From positions 49,184 through 113,183 of the forward strand of contig JAFGTT010000031.1 of the NCBI GenBank assembly GCA_016933955.1: 64,000 nt of DNA, written 5' to 3'. The notes under the pieces were generated by a model, which saw only the letters and a program-made list of their open reading frames with translations, ran no database searches and was not told where the DNA came from. Of the stretch, positions 1 to 10,544 are shown piece after piece. Every line of letters starts with the position of its first letter. Within the stretch, counting starts at the first letter, position 1. The position numbers and the translations under genes are program-made. The stretch comes from Candidatus Zixiibacteriota bacterium (GTDB lineage Bacteria; Zixibacteria; MSB-5A5; GN15; PGXB01).

Positions 1-579
1 GATGATGGTTTTTCCGGCTTTCGGCGGCGAAGTAATCAAAGCCCGCTGACCCATGCCGATCGGGGTCATCAGGTCCATGATGCGGGTAGTTAATTCATCG
101 GCATTGACTTCGAGTTTGAATGGCTGGTTGGGGTAGAGAGGGGTCAGATTATCGAACAGGATTTTGTTTTTGGCGGCTTCGGGATCTTCATAATTAATGG
201 CTTCGATTTTCAACAGGGCAAAGTACCGTTCGTTGTCTTTGGGAGGGCGAACCTGTCCGGAGATGGTATCCCCGGTTTTCAGGTCAAACCGCTTGATTTG
301 CGATGGGGAGACATAAATATCGTCTGGGCCGGGCAGATAGTTATAATCGGGCGAGCGCAAAAAACCATAACCTTCATTCAGAATTTCCAGCACTCCCTCG
401 GCAAAGATCATGCCTTCCTGCTGGGACGAGGCGGCTTCCATGACCTTGAAAATCAGCTCGGATTTTCTCAGGCCGGAGACGCCGGGAATATCCAGTTCCT
501 CGGCGATACCGAGAAGCTCGGCAATAGTCTTGCTTTTCAGCTTTTCACTGTCGGTAATATCAACATCAATCTTGCTCAT
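1..579 (-). CDS. rho: Transcription termination factor Rho (N-terminal part, cut by window edge)
   Basis: RNA-dependent helicase that ends transcription at Rho sites. Only the first 193 codons lie in the window; the gene runs off the left edge. The translation starts MSKIDVDITDSEKLKSKTIA, a Rho N-terminal helix region. It continues with an OB/cold-shock-like RNA-binding domain (EGVLEILNEGYGFLRSPDYN, about residues 62-81, then DDIYVSPSQIKRF). It ends in PIGMGQRALITSPPKAGKT, the start of the P-loop ATPase domain. The ATG at 577-579 is preceded only by a weak Shine-Dalgarno sequence. It is the last visible gene of the minus-strand block, 58 bp after rsfS. Identification is firm; the C-terminal ATPase cannot be checked here. 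Confidence 0.95.
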   Translation of the reverse strand, partial: MSKIDVDITDSEKLKSKTIAELLGIAEELDIPGVSGLRKSELIFKVMEAASSQQEGMIFAEGVLEILNEGYGFLRSPDYNYLPGPDDIYVSPSQIKRFDLKTGDTISGQVRPPKDNERYFALLKIEAINYEDPEAAKNKILFDNLTPLYPNQPFKLEVNADELTTRIMDLMTPIGMGQRALITSPPKAGKTII

Positions 580-637
580 AACAGGACACTCATGTATTTT
601 TGGTTTTTATTTATTATCTGATTATGGACGAGGGGAA

Positions 638-985
638 TTAATCGAGAATTTCCACCGGAGCATCCCCCCACAGCTTCTCCAGTGCATAGAACTCTCTTGC
701 CGATTTCTGGAAGATATGAATCACCACATCCACATAGTCAATCAGGATCCATCGTCCTCCCCGGGCACCCTCGATATGCCAGGGATTTAAGCCCTTTTCG
801 GACAAACCGTCGCTGATGGCGTCGGCAATGGCCTTGACGTGCTTGTCAACATCCCCGCTGACAATGACAAAATAGTCACAAATGCTGGAGATGTTTTTCA
901 ATTTCAGGATTTTAACGTCGGAACCTTTTTTGGAGAGGGCAAGTTTTCCTGCCGTTCGTGCGATTGCCAATGGTGTTATTTTCAA
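638..985 (-). CDS. rsfS: Ribosomal silencing factor RsfS
   Basis: Binds ribosomal protein L14 of the large subunit and blocks subunit joining under starvation. The 115-residue length is typical of the family. Diagnostic stretches are ISSICDYFVIVSG (about residues 32-44), HVKAIADAI, and GARGGRWILIDYVDVVIHIF followed by REFYALEKLWGDAP near the C-terminus. The start codon is TTG (983-985) with an AGAGGAA stretch just upstream, so the start is less certain than the family call. The gene follows the LytR_C gene by about 10 bp. A LytR-type gene next to rsfS is a common bacterial arrangement. Confidence 0.93.
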   Translation of the reverse strand: MKITPLAIARTAGKLALSKKGSDVKILKLKNISSICDYFVIVSGDVDKHVKAIADAISDGLSEKGLNPWHIEGARGGRWILIDYVDVVIHIFQKSAREFYALEKLWGDAPVEILD

Positions 986-994
986 GTTCCTCTT

Positions 995-1507
995 TCAGTT
1001 CTCCTTGCTTGAGGTTTGTTCGATAAGATTCACGAAGTCATCTCCCAGAACCAGGGTTGCTGAGATACTTCGATAATTGCTGTCAATCGGCTCGTAAACG
1101 ATATTATCAGAATCTATATTTAATTGTTGAGCCAGAAGTCTGGCCGCCGTAAAGTCCCTTTCCCTGGAGATAATGAAACTCTTGTCGACATGATACGAAT
1201 TAAAATCATCAATATCAACAATATTCAATTCCAGCGGCATTTTTACCAGTTTCGGTAAGGCTTTGGCCGTCCGTCCGGCCGCCCCCTGGGTTCCGCAACC
1301 GTTCAATATCTGCAGGCGAATAGTATATTCCGGCGAATCGACGGTTTTTGAAAGCCCCTGGGTAATGCGGATGGCAAAACTGGCCCCATAAATCACCACC
1401 AGAGTAAAAATGGCGATAATAGCCATCTCCAGAAAACGCGAGTTTTTCTTCGGACGAGGGGAGTTTCTTCTGATCGAAATATTTTTTCTGGTTTTTTTCA
1501 GCAGCAT
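995..1507 (-). CDS. Membrane-anchored LytR C-terminal domain protein
   Basis: 170 residues. A basic cytoplasmic N-terminus (KKTRKNISIRRNSPRPKKN) is followed by one transmembrane helix at about residues 28-47 and an extracytoplasmic domain from about residue 60. That domain matches the LytR_C fold: IRLQILNGCGTQGAAGRTA, then SFIISRERDFTAARLLAQQL and TLVLGDDF. LytR_C normally sits at the C-terminus of LytR-CpsA-Psr glycopolymer transferases. Here the catalytic LCP domain is absent, as in other short stand-alone LytR_C proteins. The exact role is unknown; a cell-envelope function is inferred. Lies directly upstream of rsfS in the same transcript. Confidence 0.75.
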   Translation of the reverse strand: MLLKKTRKNISIRRNSPRPKKNSRFLEMAIIAIFTLVVIYGASFAIRITQGLSKTVDSPEYTIRLQILNGCGTQGAAGRTAKALPKLVKMPLELNIVDIDDFNSYHVDKSFIISRERDFTAARLLAQQLNIDSDNIVYEPIDSNYRSISATLVLGDDFVNLIEQTSSKEN

Positions 1508-1537
1508 TTGAATAACGATATTAATGAAGAGACAGGG

Positions 1538-2038
1538 TTAATCATCCAGGAGTCGCCGCCTCCAATCATTAGCCCAATAATTATAGGGGTAGTAATAACT
1601 GTAGGGGTTATAATATCCACCCGGCAGATGAGCAAAGCCGATCGATAGGCGAAAATTATCGGAAGGGTGATAATCCAGATTGAAGGCCGGATAGAATTGA
1701 GCCTCGGCATCGGTAGCGCTGTTAATCAAAGCTCCCGGATTGTGGGCTATACCCAGGTTGATGTCCAGGGACAGGGAAGGGGTGAATTCGTAGAAAAGAC
1801 TGCTGGTATACAATCCGACTTGCCCTGATGTCCCGCCGCCGGAGAAAAAGGTCACCGAATACGACTGGGACCATTTAACCCTTGATAAGTCGATAAGCGA
1901 AAAGGGCTTGATGGCGGGCTGTAATCCCAGATAATCACTCTTGGCCGATTGGATTTCGGCCTGGTCAACCAGTTGAGCCAGACTGCCGACAGGTCCAATA
2001 GAAAACATCACGACTGCTATAAATATAAATCTTTTCAT
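1538..2038 (-). CDS. Small exported protein, possible outer-membrane beta protein
   Basis: 166 residues, not assigned to a family. Starts MKRFIFIAVVMFSIGPVGSL, a signal peptide likely cleaved after SLA-Q. The mature part has short alternating hydrophobic strands rich in aromatics (SYSVTFFSGGG, LYTSSLFYEFTPSLSLDINL, FNLDYHPSDNFRLSIGF). It ends in a Tyr/Pro/Asn-rich tail (GGYYNPYSYYYPYNYWAND) and an Arg cluster. This looks like a few strands of an outer-membrane barrel but is short. The ATG at 2036-2038 is chosen because a strong GGGGGAG ribosome site lies 5 bp upstream. It has its own predicted promoter (2073-2101) and is the first gene of the sub-operon leading to rho. Confidence 0.7.
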   Translation of the reverse strand: MKRFIFIAVVMFSIGPVGSLAQLVDQAEIQSAKSDYLGLQPAIKPFSLIDLSRVKWSQSYSVTFFSGGGTSGQVGLYTSSLFYEFTPSLSLDINLGIAHNPGALINSATDAEAQFYPAFNLDYHPSDNFRLSIGFAHLPGGYYNPYSYYYPYNYWANDWRRRLLDD

Positions 2039-2072
2039 AATTGACTCCCCCGCCACTGGCAGGCCATACTAT

Positions 2073-2101
2073 AAATTACGGACTTTAAAAGATGTTGTCA
2101 A
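2073..2101 (-). promoter_or_regulatory. Sigma-70-type promoter for the exported-protein/lytR_C/rsfS/rho genes
   Basis: On the minus strand a perfect TTGACA (2101-2096) is followed after 17 bp by TAATTT (2078-2073). It sits 35 bp upstream of the ATG at 2038 and downstream of the preceding gene's stop at 2187, in the only sizeable gap of this part of the block. Prediction by eye only. Confidence 0.5.
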
Positions 2102-2186
2102 ATAATTTCTGATGTATAATTATTTTCGGCACTGCCGTAAGTTTTTATTAGTTTTATAAATAATACACTTCGTGGAGGGATCCAGA

Positions 2187-2927
2187 CTAATCTTTTTTAA
2201 ATTCTCTTTCCAGGGCAAGAAGTTGTTCGACCGAATTTACCCCCGTGACCTCCAGTGGATCGCTGATTTCATAGACGGCGCAGGGTTTTCCGGCCGCCTG
2301 CAGAATTTTAATGGTGTCGGTCAGGTAGTATTCTCTCTGGGCGTTTTCATTGCCGATTTTCTCCAGGCTGTCGAAGAGGCTCCGGCAATCGAAACAAAAG
2401 GTTCCGGAATTGACCTCCCTGATCTTTTTTATATCCTCCGAGGCATCCTTATCCTCGACAATATCCAGAAGAATATCGGTTCCGGGCCGCCGGATAATCC
2501 GGCCATACCCTCTGGGGTTATCAAAACTGACCGAGAGACAGGTGGCGGCGGCTCCGTTTTTATGATGGACCTTGATTAAACCGCTGATGGAATCAAGTGA
2601 AAGAAAAGGGACATCACCGGCGGCCACCAACACGGTGCCCTTGAAATCGATCAAATTCGGTCGGGCCATCAAAACGGCATGACCCGTCCCCAATTGCTCT
2701 TTCTGCCAGACAAATTCAACATTGAAATCCCGCAACTCTTCGATAACCAGATCCCCCTGGTGCCCGACCACGATAATAATTCGATCCCAATCGGTATCGG
2801 TGATGGTTTCCATCAGATGCCGAATCATCGGTTTGCCCTTGATTCCGTGGAGAACTTTGGGCAGATCGGATTTCATTCTTTTACCCTTGCCGGCGGCAAG
2901 AATAACGGCGGCCTTTTTTTCAGTCAT
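2187..2927 (-). CDS. Stand-alone sugar-1-phosphate nucleotidyltransferase (GlmU N-domain type)
   Basis: 246 residues. Transfers a nucleotide (probably UMP from UTP) to a sugar-1-phosphate, most like the uridylyltransferase half of GlmU. Visible motifs are VILAAGKGKRMKSDLPKVLH (residues 8-27, the GXGTRM-type loop and Lys), VGHQGD, QLGTGHAVLMA, AAGDVPFLS (metal-binding Asp), NPRGYGRIIR, and EVNSGTFCFD with the tail GVNSVEQLLALERE. Full GlmU is about 450 residues with a left-handed beta-helix acetyltransferase domain; that half is missing and the frame stops cleanly. Either GlmU is split in this organism or the enzyme acts on another HexNAc-1-phosphate. Follows panD by 14 bp. Confidence 0.85.
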   Translation of the reverse strand: MTEKKAAVILAAGKGKRMKSDLPKVLHGIKGKPMIRHLMETITDTDWDRIIIVVGHQGDLVIEELRDFNVEFVWQKEQLGTGHAVLMARPNLIDFKGTVLVAAGDVPFLSLDSISGLIKVHHKNGAAATCLSVSFDNPRGYGRIIRRPGTDILLDIVEDKDASEDIKKIREVNSGTFCFDCRSLFDSLEKIGNENAQREYYLTDTIKILQAAGKPCAVYEISDPLEVTGVNSVEQLLALEREFKKD

Positions 2928-2941
2928 AACGATAGAGGGAA

Positions 2942-3289
2942 TCAGATGATTTTATTTTTGTGATCGACTTTGACGATTCGGGGTTGATGGGGGCCGGCTT
3001 TGTCTTTATCAATCAGACCATAAGAAATAATAATAACCAAGTCTCCGATATTTCCTTTACGGGCGGCCGCGCCATTGAGACAGATAATGCCCGATCCGGC
3101 TTTACCCTCGATAACATAGGTTTCCAGTCGTTCGCCATTGGTAATATTGGCCACCTGGACTTTCTCGAAAGGGACAATATCGGCCGCTTTCATAAGATCC
3201 GAATCTATGGTTATCGAACCCTCATAATTGAGATTGGCCTCGGTTATGGTAGCCCGATGGATTTTCGATTTACAAATAGAAATAAGCAT
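2942..3289 (-). CDS. panD: Aspartate 1-decarboxylase
   Basis: Makes beta-alanine from L-aspartate for pantothenate and CoA synthesis. The 115-residue length is normal. The pro-enzyme self-cleavage motif NYEGSITID is present near residues 21-29, with Ser becoming the pyruvoyl group. Other family features are [16 protein letters not shown] at the start and [20 protein letters not shown]. The partner gene panC lies 15 kb away in this window (18673), so the two pantothenate genes are not in one operon. The 170 bp between this gene's start and the upstream isomerase stop show no gene. Confidence 0.96.
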   Translation of the reverse strand: MLISICKSKIHRATITEANLNYEGSITIDSDLMKAADIVPFEKVQVANITNGERLETYVIEGKAGSGIICLNGAAARKGNIGDLVIIISYGLIDKDKAGPHQPRIVKVDHKNKII

Positions 3290-3459
3290 ATTAATTATCC
3301 ATTACATATAACCGGACAATAATATAATTGTTTCCGAATTTTTGGCAAGTCCGAAATACATCTCCGAATTCTTGCAAGCCTCAAGCCAGGGGATTTAAAC
3401 CGATATAGGTCTTTATTTGATCTCAATTCAATTACTCGGGATATCGGGCGATTTTTTAT

Positions 3460-4518
3460 TTAATCGACCAGCTTCTGTTTTAAGAAATCAATGGCCTTTA
3501 CGGGTGTGGGATCGACACCATTGAGAACAGCCAGATAAAATGAAGCGAAATCCCCGATCTGAATCAATGAAAAAATACGCCCCAACGGAAAATCACCCTG
3601 CGAAATGACATCAACCACCTCAATCCCGTTATTCTCCAGATAGCCCTTGACCACTGACATCCGCTTCTGAATCCGCTCATGGTCATCACTATCGCGCAGG
3701 AAAAGGGCAATCAGGTGATTGCGGTAAGGATCGATTTTATTGAATCCAACCAGTTCATTATGGTTGAATTCGGGGAACTGATTATTGAAAGCCAGCGACT
3801 CGGCATTTTCGCAAATCTGCCCTTTCCATCGGGTGCCGATGACCTCGGTCAAATCGGGGCCGGTGTAAATAAGGGGAATCCGATTAAGCAATTTGGCCGC
3901 CAGAGATTTAGCCGGGTTTTTTGATTTCGGAGTCTCGACCGCATAAATTTCCCGGTAATTTTTCAAACCCCTGACTAATTCATCCAGATCCTTTTCAACA
4001 CCTTCAATTATACCAAGCTTTTCCATGATGAATAAAATCGGAACGACTGAAAAACCAAGGGCCGACCGCGGCGGAAAACCGCCGGGAATGGTTATAATCG
4101 GGTGATTGTTGCGGGCGGCCAGATCGGCCAGTTTTCCGCCGGTGGTGATGGCGATTATTCGGGCTCCACGGGCGACCGCCTCCTGATAGGCCGACAGCGT
4201 TTCCTCGGTATTCCCCGAATAGGACGATGCCATAACCAGGCTGTCGTTATCAACATAGCCGGGCAGATGATAATTGCGGCAGACGGCAAAAGGTATTTTG
4301 AGACGTGGACCGAGAAATGATCGTACCAGATCACCACCGATGGCCGAACCGCCCATACCGGCCACGACAATATTGCGGATGGTATCAAAAGAAGGGAGTT
4401 CTATTTTTATAGTGCATCCGATCTCCGCGGCCTTTTCGAGCTGTTCGGGAAATCTGAATATTCGGTCGTACATATCCGATGGATCGACCTTTTTGAGATC
4501 GAGGGAATCAAGATTCAT
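3460..4518 (-). CDS. Bifunctional phosphoglucose/phosphomannose isomerase
   Basis: 352 residues with two SIS (sugar isomerase) domains. Interconverts glucose-6-P, fructose-6-P and mannose-6-P. Motifs: NIVVAGMGGSAIGGDLVRSF (about residues 49-68), ASSYSGNTEETLSAYQEA (phosphate-binding Ser/Thr loop), AITTGGKL and FPPRSALGFSV. The C-terminal domain carries RWKGQICENAESLAFNNQFP with the catalytic-type Glu, then FNHNELVGF. The length matches the archaeal/Aeropyrum-type PGI/PMI subfamily found in many bacteria. ATG at 4516-4518 has GGAG about 8 bp upstream, and ptsI ends 3 bp before it, so the two are likely cotranscribed. Confidence 0.92.
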   Translation of the reverse strand: MNLDSLDLKKVDPSDMYDRIFRFPEQLEKAAEIGCTIKIELPSFDTIRNIVVAGMGGSAIGGDLVRSFLGPRLKIPFAVCRNYHLPGYVDNDSLVMASSYSGNTEETLSAYQEAVARGARIIAITTGGKLADLAARNNHPIITIPGGFPPRSALGFSVVPILFIMEKLGIIEGVEKDLDELVRGLKNYREIYAVETPKSKNPAKSLAAKLLNRIPLIYTGPDLTEVIGTRWKGQICENAESLAFNNQFPEFNHNELVGFNKIDPYRNHLIALFLRDSDDHERIQKRMSVVKGYLENNGIEVVDVISQGDFPLGRIFSLIQIGDFASFYLAVLNGVDPTPVKAIDFLKQKLVD

Positions 4519-4521
4519 CTA

Positions 4522-6270
4522 TCACTCCAGTGAGTCGGCGTACTGATACAAAACCGCCTCGATATCTTTAAGTTTGTGCATACCGATAACTTTATTGGCA
4601 AGTTCTACGGTATCGGAATATTTTATTTTGGGGATTATTTTACAGGCCCGATAGAGGCGCGACGGATTCATGGAGAGCTGGTTGACACCCATGCCCAGAA
4701 GAAGCGGGATGGTCGGGATATGCCCGGACATCTCTCCGCAAACGGTGACGGGGATATTGTGTTTGCGGGCGGCCTCGATGGTCAACCGAATCATTTTCAG
4801 GACAGCCGGGTGGAGGGGGTTGAAGATCTGGTCGAGTTTCTGGTTATCCCGGTCGGCGGCCAGGGTGTACTGGGTCAGATCGTTGGAGCCGATAGAGAAA
4901 AATGATGTTTTCTGAGCCAGAATGTCGGCGGCAAGAGCGGCCGAGGGAACCTCAATCATAATACCGATCTCGATATTCCGGTTATATGATTGCCCGATTT
5001 TGCTCAATTCCATCATACAGCGTTTGATGATTCTTGAAGCGCGATCCAATTCCTCGACATCGGCAATCATCGGCAACAGCATTTTAACATTGCCCCGGGC
5101 TGAAGCCCGAAGAATGGCCTTAATCTGGTTTTTGAAAACTTTGGGCATATCAAAGGCGGCTCTTATACCGCGCCATCCCAGGGCCGGATTGTTTTCCTTC
5201 CGGTTGTTGACCGATTTATAATATTTGTCCGAGCCCAGATCGAAGGTTCGGATAACCACCGGCTGGGGGTAATAGCGGCGGGCGACCTGGTCATATATTT
5301 CAAACTGCCGGTCTTCAGGCGGGAATTTGCCATTATGCAAATATATAAATTCGGTCCGATACAGCCCGACACCGACGCGGCGTTCCGCCAGGATTTCATC
5401 GAGTGGTCCGGGCAGGTCGATATTGGCGGCCACATCGATTTCGATATTATCGGCCGTTTTTGGGGGGAAATATGGTAATTCATCCAGTTTTAAGACCTGG
5501 AGGGCGGTCAATTTGGGGGATTTCTTCCGCAGACGATTCCAGGTCGAAGACGTTGGGTGGATAGTTACCAGGCCTTTATCCCCGTCAACTATCAACCTGT
5601 CGCCGGTTCGGACCTTGAGATGAATATCCGGGATTCCGACCACGGTCGGAATCAGAAGGGAGCGGGCAATCAAAGCCATATGGGAATTAGCGCCACCTTC
5701 GGAAGTCACAATGGCATTGACTTTGCGTTCGTACAGACCCATGACCTCGGCCGGCGTGAAAAGTTTGCCGATAAAAATAGTCCCCTGCATGGCCTGGCCG
5801 ATATGCTGAACCACCTGACCGGTCAAGCGGCGGATAATCCGATTGGAGACAGATTCGATATCGACGACCATCTGGCGCATGTAAGGATCACCGGAGGCTC
5901 TCAGCGGGGATGTGGTTCGCTCCACCATGAGACTGTATATATATTCGGCGCTTTTCAGGTGTCTTCGGATACGGTCTTTGACGCTCTTGAGAAATTCATG
6001 ATCGGAGGCGATCAGCAATTGGCTTTCAAAAATTTTCGCCACCGGGCCGCCGATTTTTTCGGTTGCCGATTTTTTCAGAGTTTCCAGTTCAGCCACCGAT
6101 TCGGAAACGGCATCATCAAGCCGGGCGATTTCACTATCGACTTCATCGCGTCCGATGACACGTTCCTCGACCGTTTGTTCCAGGCTATAAACCACCCGGG
6201 CCTCGCCGAAAGTGACTCCGGGAGCGGCCGGGATACCTTTAAAGGTCGATTCTTTTTCTTTTATTGCCAT
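4522..6270 (-). CDS. ptsI: PTS Enzyme I, phosphoenolpyruvate-protein phosphotransferase
   Basis: Autophosphorylates on His with PEP and passes the phosphate to HPr. 582 residues from the ATG at 6268-6270; a TTG six codons upstream (6288) is the alternative start. Motifs: GIPAAPGVTFGEARV at the N-terminus, SEGGANSHMALIARSL with the active-site His, YRTEFIYL, NPALGWRGIR (the family's GxRGIR), IMIEVPSAAL, FFSIGSNDLTQYTLA and VTVCGEMSGH with the conserved Cys. Lies 57 bp downstream of ptsH. No EIIA, EIIB or EIIC gene is visible, so the relay may be regulatory rather than for sugar uptake, but EII genes could lie elsewhere. Confidence 0.95.
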   Translation of the reverse strand: MAIKEKESTFKGIPAAPGVTFGEARVVYSLEQTVEERVIGRDEVDSEIARLDDAVSESVAELETLKKSATEKIGGPVAKIFESQLLIASDHEFLKSVKDRIRRHLKSAEYIYSLMVERTTSPLRASGDPYMRQMVVDIESVSNRIIRRLTGQVVQHIGQAMQGTIFIGKLFTPAEVMGLYERKVNAIVTSEGGANSHMALIARSLLIPTVVGIPDIHLKVRTGDRLIVDGDKGLVTIHPTSSTWNRLRKKSPKLTALQVLKLDELPYFPPKTADNIEIDVAANIDLPGPLDEILAERRVGVGLYRTEFIYLHNGKFPPEDRQFEIYDQVARRYYPQPVVIRTFDLGSDKYYKSVNNRKENNPALGWRGIRAAFDMPKVFKNQIKAILRASARGNVKMLLPMIADVEELDRASRIIKRCMMELSKIGQSYNRNIEIGIMIEVPSAALAADILAQKTSFFSIGSNDLTQYTLAADRDNQKLDQIFNPLHPAVLKMIRLTIEAARKHNIPVTVCGEMSGHIPTIPLLLGMGVNQLSMNPSRLYRACKIIPKIKYSDTVELANKVIGMHKLKDIEAVLYQYADSLE

Positions 6271-6326
6271 ATCCTGTTCGGTGGTCAATGAAATTTATAT
6301 GTTTCTTAATCAGGGGCGCAACGATT

Positions 6327-6602
6327 TTATAGATTTTTTAATTCACCGAAACCGGAAGCCACAAGTTTGACCAGTTCTTCCACCGCTTCTTTTTCATCCT
6401 CGCCTATCGCAGAAATAATCAATTCGGCACCTTTTTCGGCCGCCAGCATCATAACTCCCATGATCGATTTGCCAACCACTTTCAGGCCATCCTTTTCGAT
6501 GAATACTTCCGCCTTAAAACGGCTGGCGTGAGTAACGAACATGGCTGACGGGCGGGCATGCATGCCCAGTCTATTGATTACCTTAACCTTCTTTTCGACC
6601 AT
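6327..6602 (-). CDS. ptsH: Phosphocarrier protein HPr
   Basis: 91 residues. Accepts phosphate from Enzyme I on the His of NRLGMHARPSAMFV (His16 from the ATG). The regulatory Ser region is VVGKSIMGVMMLAA, which matches the Ser46 site used by HPr kinase in other bacteria. No hprK is visible in the window. Starts 9 bp after dprA ends and precedes ptsI, so the unit reads dprA-ptsH-ptsI-isomerase. Confidence 0.95.
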   Translation of the reverse strand: MVEKKVKVINRLGMHARPSAMFVTHASRFKAEVFIEKDGLKVVGKSIMGVMMLAAEKGAELIISAIGEDEKEAVEELVKLVASGFGELKNL

Positions 6603-6610
6603 ATCGAGTA

Positions 6611-8714
<2,104 letters not shown>

Positions 8715-8794
8715 TTATTCCGCCGCTGGTCCGGCGCAGACAGAATAATGCCATGACGAGGGGGAGTATAAAACCATGAATGCGATTTGGGAAG

Positions 8795-9556
8795 CTATTT
8801 TTTCAGATATTCAGCCAGCCGGAGACCGAAATTATCCCGGTTGATGCCCTTTTCCATATAGCCTTTATAGGTTATGGAAATATCGGCGGTTTCTTCGGAG
8901 ACAACGATTGCGACGGCGTCGGAGACCTCGGTAATTCCGATCGCCGCCTTATGACGCATCCCGTACAATTTGCGGTACCGCGGATTCTGAGTCAAGGGGA
9001 GAGTGCAGGCCGCGGCAGAAATTATTTCGCCGGCGACAATGACGGCTCCATCATGAAGAGGCGTATAGGGCGTAAAAAGGGTAATAATCATCTCCGACGA
9101 TAATTCGGCATTCATTCTTTTCCCGGTCTCGATAAAATTTCTAAGACCGACCGTCTTTTCAATCACGATCAATCCACCGTAGCGCAGTTCGGAGAGACGG
9201 ATGGCGGCCCGGGTGAGTTCTTTGACCGACTTACGTTCTTCAACCCTGACAAAATATTGAAACAGCCGGGAATGACCCATCTGAGCCAGCATCGATCTCA
9301 ATTCCGGCTGAAAGACAATGACCAGGACGATTATACCGACGGTGGCCAGGTTGGAGAACAGCCAGGATAAACCCTCGAGCTGGAACCAGAAAGAAATGAA
9401 AGCGACAATAAACAGCAGAACCAGCCCGGTGACCATTTGGGCCGCCCGGGTTCCTTTCATCAGCGCCAGCAGACGGTAAATGATAAGTGAGACGATCAGG
9501 ATATCGATCAGGTCAATCAGTCTGAAAGAAAGGAATTCAATGCGAAAAAGTTCCAT
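8795..9556 (-). CDS. cdaA: Membrane diadenylate cyclase CdaA
   Basis: Makes cyclic di-AMP from two ATP. 253 residues. Three transmembrane helices fill residues 10-90 (LIDILIVSLIIYRLLAL, MVTGLVLLFIVAFISFW, LATVGIIVLVIVF), followed by FQPELRSMLAQMG at the DAC-domain entry. Catalytic motifs are TPLHDGAVIV (DGA) and GMRHKAAIGITE (the RHR-type motif with Lys in the last position), then VVSEETADIS. folP lies 6 bp upstream. CdaA beside cell-wall or folate genes is common. No CdaR or c-di-AMP phosphodiesterase is seen in the window. Confidence 0.95.
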   Translation of the reverse strand: MELFRIEFLSFRLIDLIDILIVSLIIYRLLALMKGTRAAQMVTGLVLLFIVAFISFWFQLEGLSWLFSNLATVGIIVLVIVFQPELRSMLAQMGHSRLFQYFVRVEERKSVKELTRAAIRLSELRYGGLIVIEKTVGLRNFIETGKRMNAELSSEMIITLFTPYTPLHDGAVIVAGEIISAAACTLPLTQNPRYRKLYGMRHKAAIGITEVSDAVAIVVSEETADISITYKGYMEKGINRDNFGLRLAEYLKK

Positions 9557-9562
9557 AATTAA

Positions 9563-10432
9563 TTATATCGATTCTTCGATGGCATTCAACACTTTTATTG
9601 CCTCAACGGTTTCGGCCACATCATGAACCCTGACAATATCACATCCCGCCCTTATGGCCCAGCAGATGGCCGCCAGTGAACCACCTATTCTTTTATCGGC
9701 ATGGGATTTGATTCCGGTAATCATGGATATAAAAGACTTCCGCGAGGCTCCGACCAGGAGAGGTTGACCGAGGATTTTGAATTTATCCAGATTATTCAAT
9801 ATGTTAAGATTATCCTGAAGTCGTTTTCCGAAACCGATCCCCGGATCGAGTATCAGTCTTTCAGTCTTAATCCCGGCCTTTCGGCAAAATTCGATTCGTT
9901 CCCTGAAGAAATCTATAATTTCGGCAATGCAGTTGGAATAGCGGGGCTCATCCTGCATGGTCTCCGGTGTTCCCAGCATATGCATTAATATAACCGGGAC
10001 AGCGGTTTTGGCCGCGAGTTCGGCCATGTCAGGATCGAAACGAAGAGCCGAGATGTCGTTGATAATATCGGCCCCGGCTTCAAGGGCTCGACGAGCCACG
10101 GCGGCCTTGTTGGTGTCGATCGATATCGGGATAGCCGATGATTTTCGAAGGGCTTCGATCACGAGAATAGTTCGCTTCAGTTCTGTTTCGAGAGTGACTT
10201 TTTCGGATCCGGGGCGGGTCGATTCGCCGCCGATGTCGATAATGTCGGCGCCCTCCTCAGCCATTTTCAGGGCCCGAGTAACGGCCAGGACCGGATTGAG
10301 ATAACGACCGCCATCGGAAAAGGAATCCGGGGTGACATTGAGAACACCCATTACCAGGGTTCGATTCATTTCCAGCGGCCGCCGTCCGGCCAGTTCCAAT
10401 AGATGGTGATTTTTCGTGATCGTCATTTGCAC
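9563..10432 (-). CDS. folP: Dihydropteroate synthase
   Basis: Joins p-aminobenzoate to the pterin pyrophosphate in folate synthesis; target of sulfonamides. 289 residues. Motifs in order: MGVLNVTPDSFSDGGRY, IDIGGESTRPGSEKV, SIDTNKAAVARRALEAGADI, NDISALRFD, LDPGIGFGKRLQDNL, GASRKSFISMITG, RVHDVAETVEA. The start is either GTG at 10432, with GGAAG 7 bp upstream, or ATG at 10426; the former has the better spacing. It lies 112 bp downstream of folE and 6 bp upstream of cdaA. Confidence 0.95.
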   Translation of the reverse strand: MQMTITKNHHLLELAGRRPLEMNRTLVMGVLNVTPDSFSDGGRYLNPVLAVTRALKMAEEGADIIDIGGESTRPGSEKVTLETELKRTILVIEALRKSSAIPISIDTNKAAVARRALEAGADIINDISALRFDPDMAELAAKTAVPVILMHMLGTPETMQDEPRYSNCIAEIIDFFRERIEFCRKAGIKTERLILDPGIGFGKRLQDNLNILNNLDKFKILGQPLLVGASRKSFISMITGIKSHADKRIGGSLAAICWAIRAGCDIVRVHDVAETVEAIKVLNAIEESI

Positions 10433-10544
10433 TTATGGTCTTCCGCCTAATAGTGAGGCTAATATAAAAGAGCCGATGGTCAACGGCAAGATTATTTATG
10501 GTGTGGAATGGAACAATTGCCGTCATCGATATAACCGGAATGTC

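Noticed and set aside
5557..6291. 244-codon open frame opposite ptsI
   Set aside because: Antisense of a firmly identified gene, with His/Gly/Asp-rich composition typical of frame shadows in this genome.
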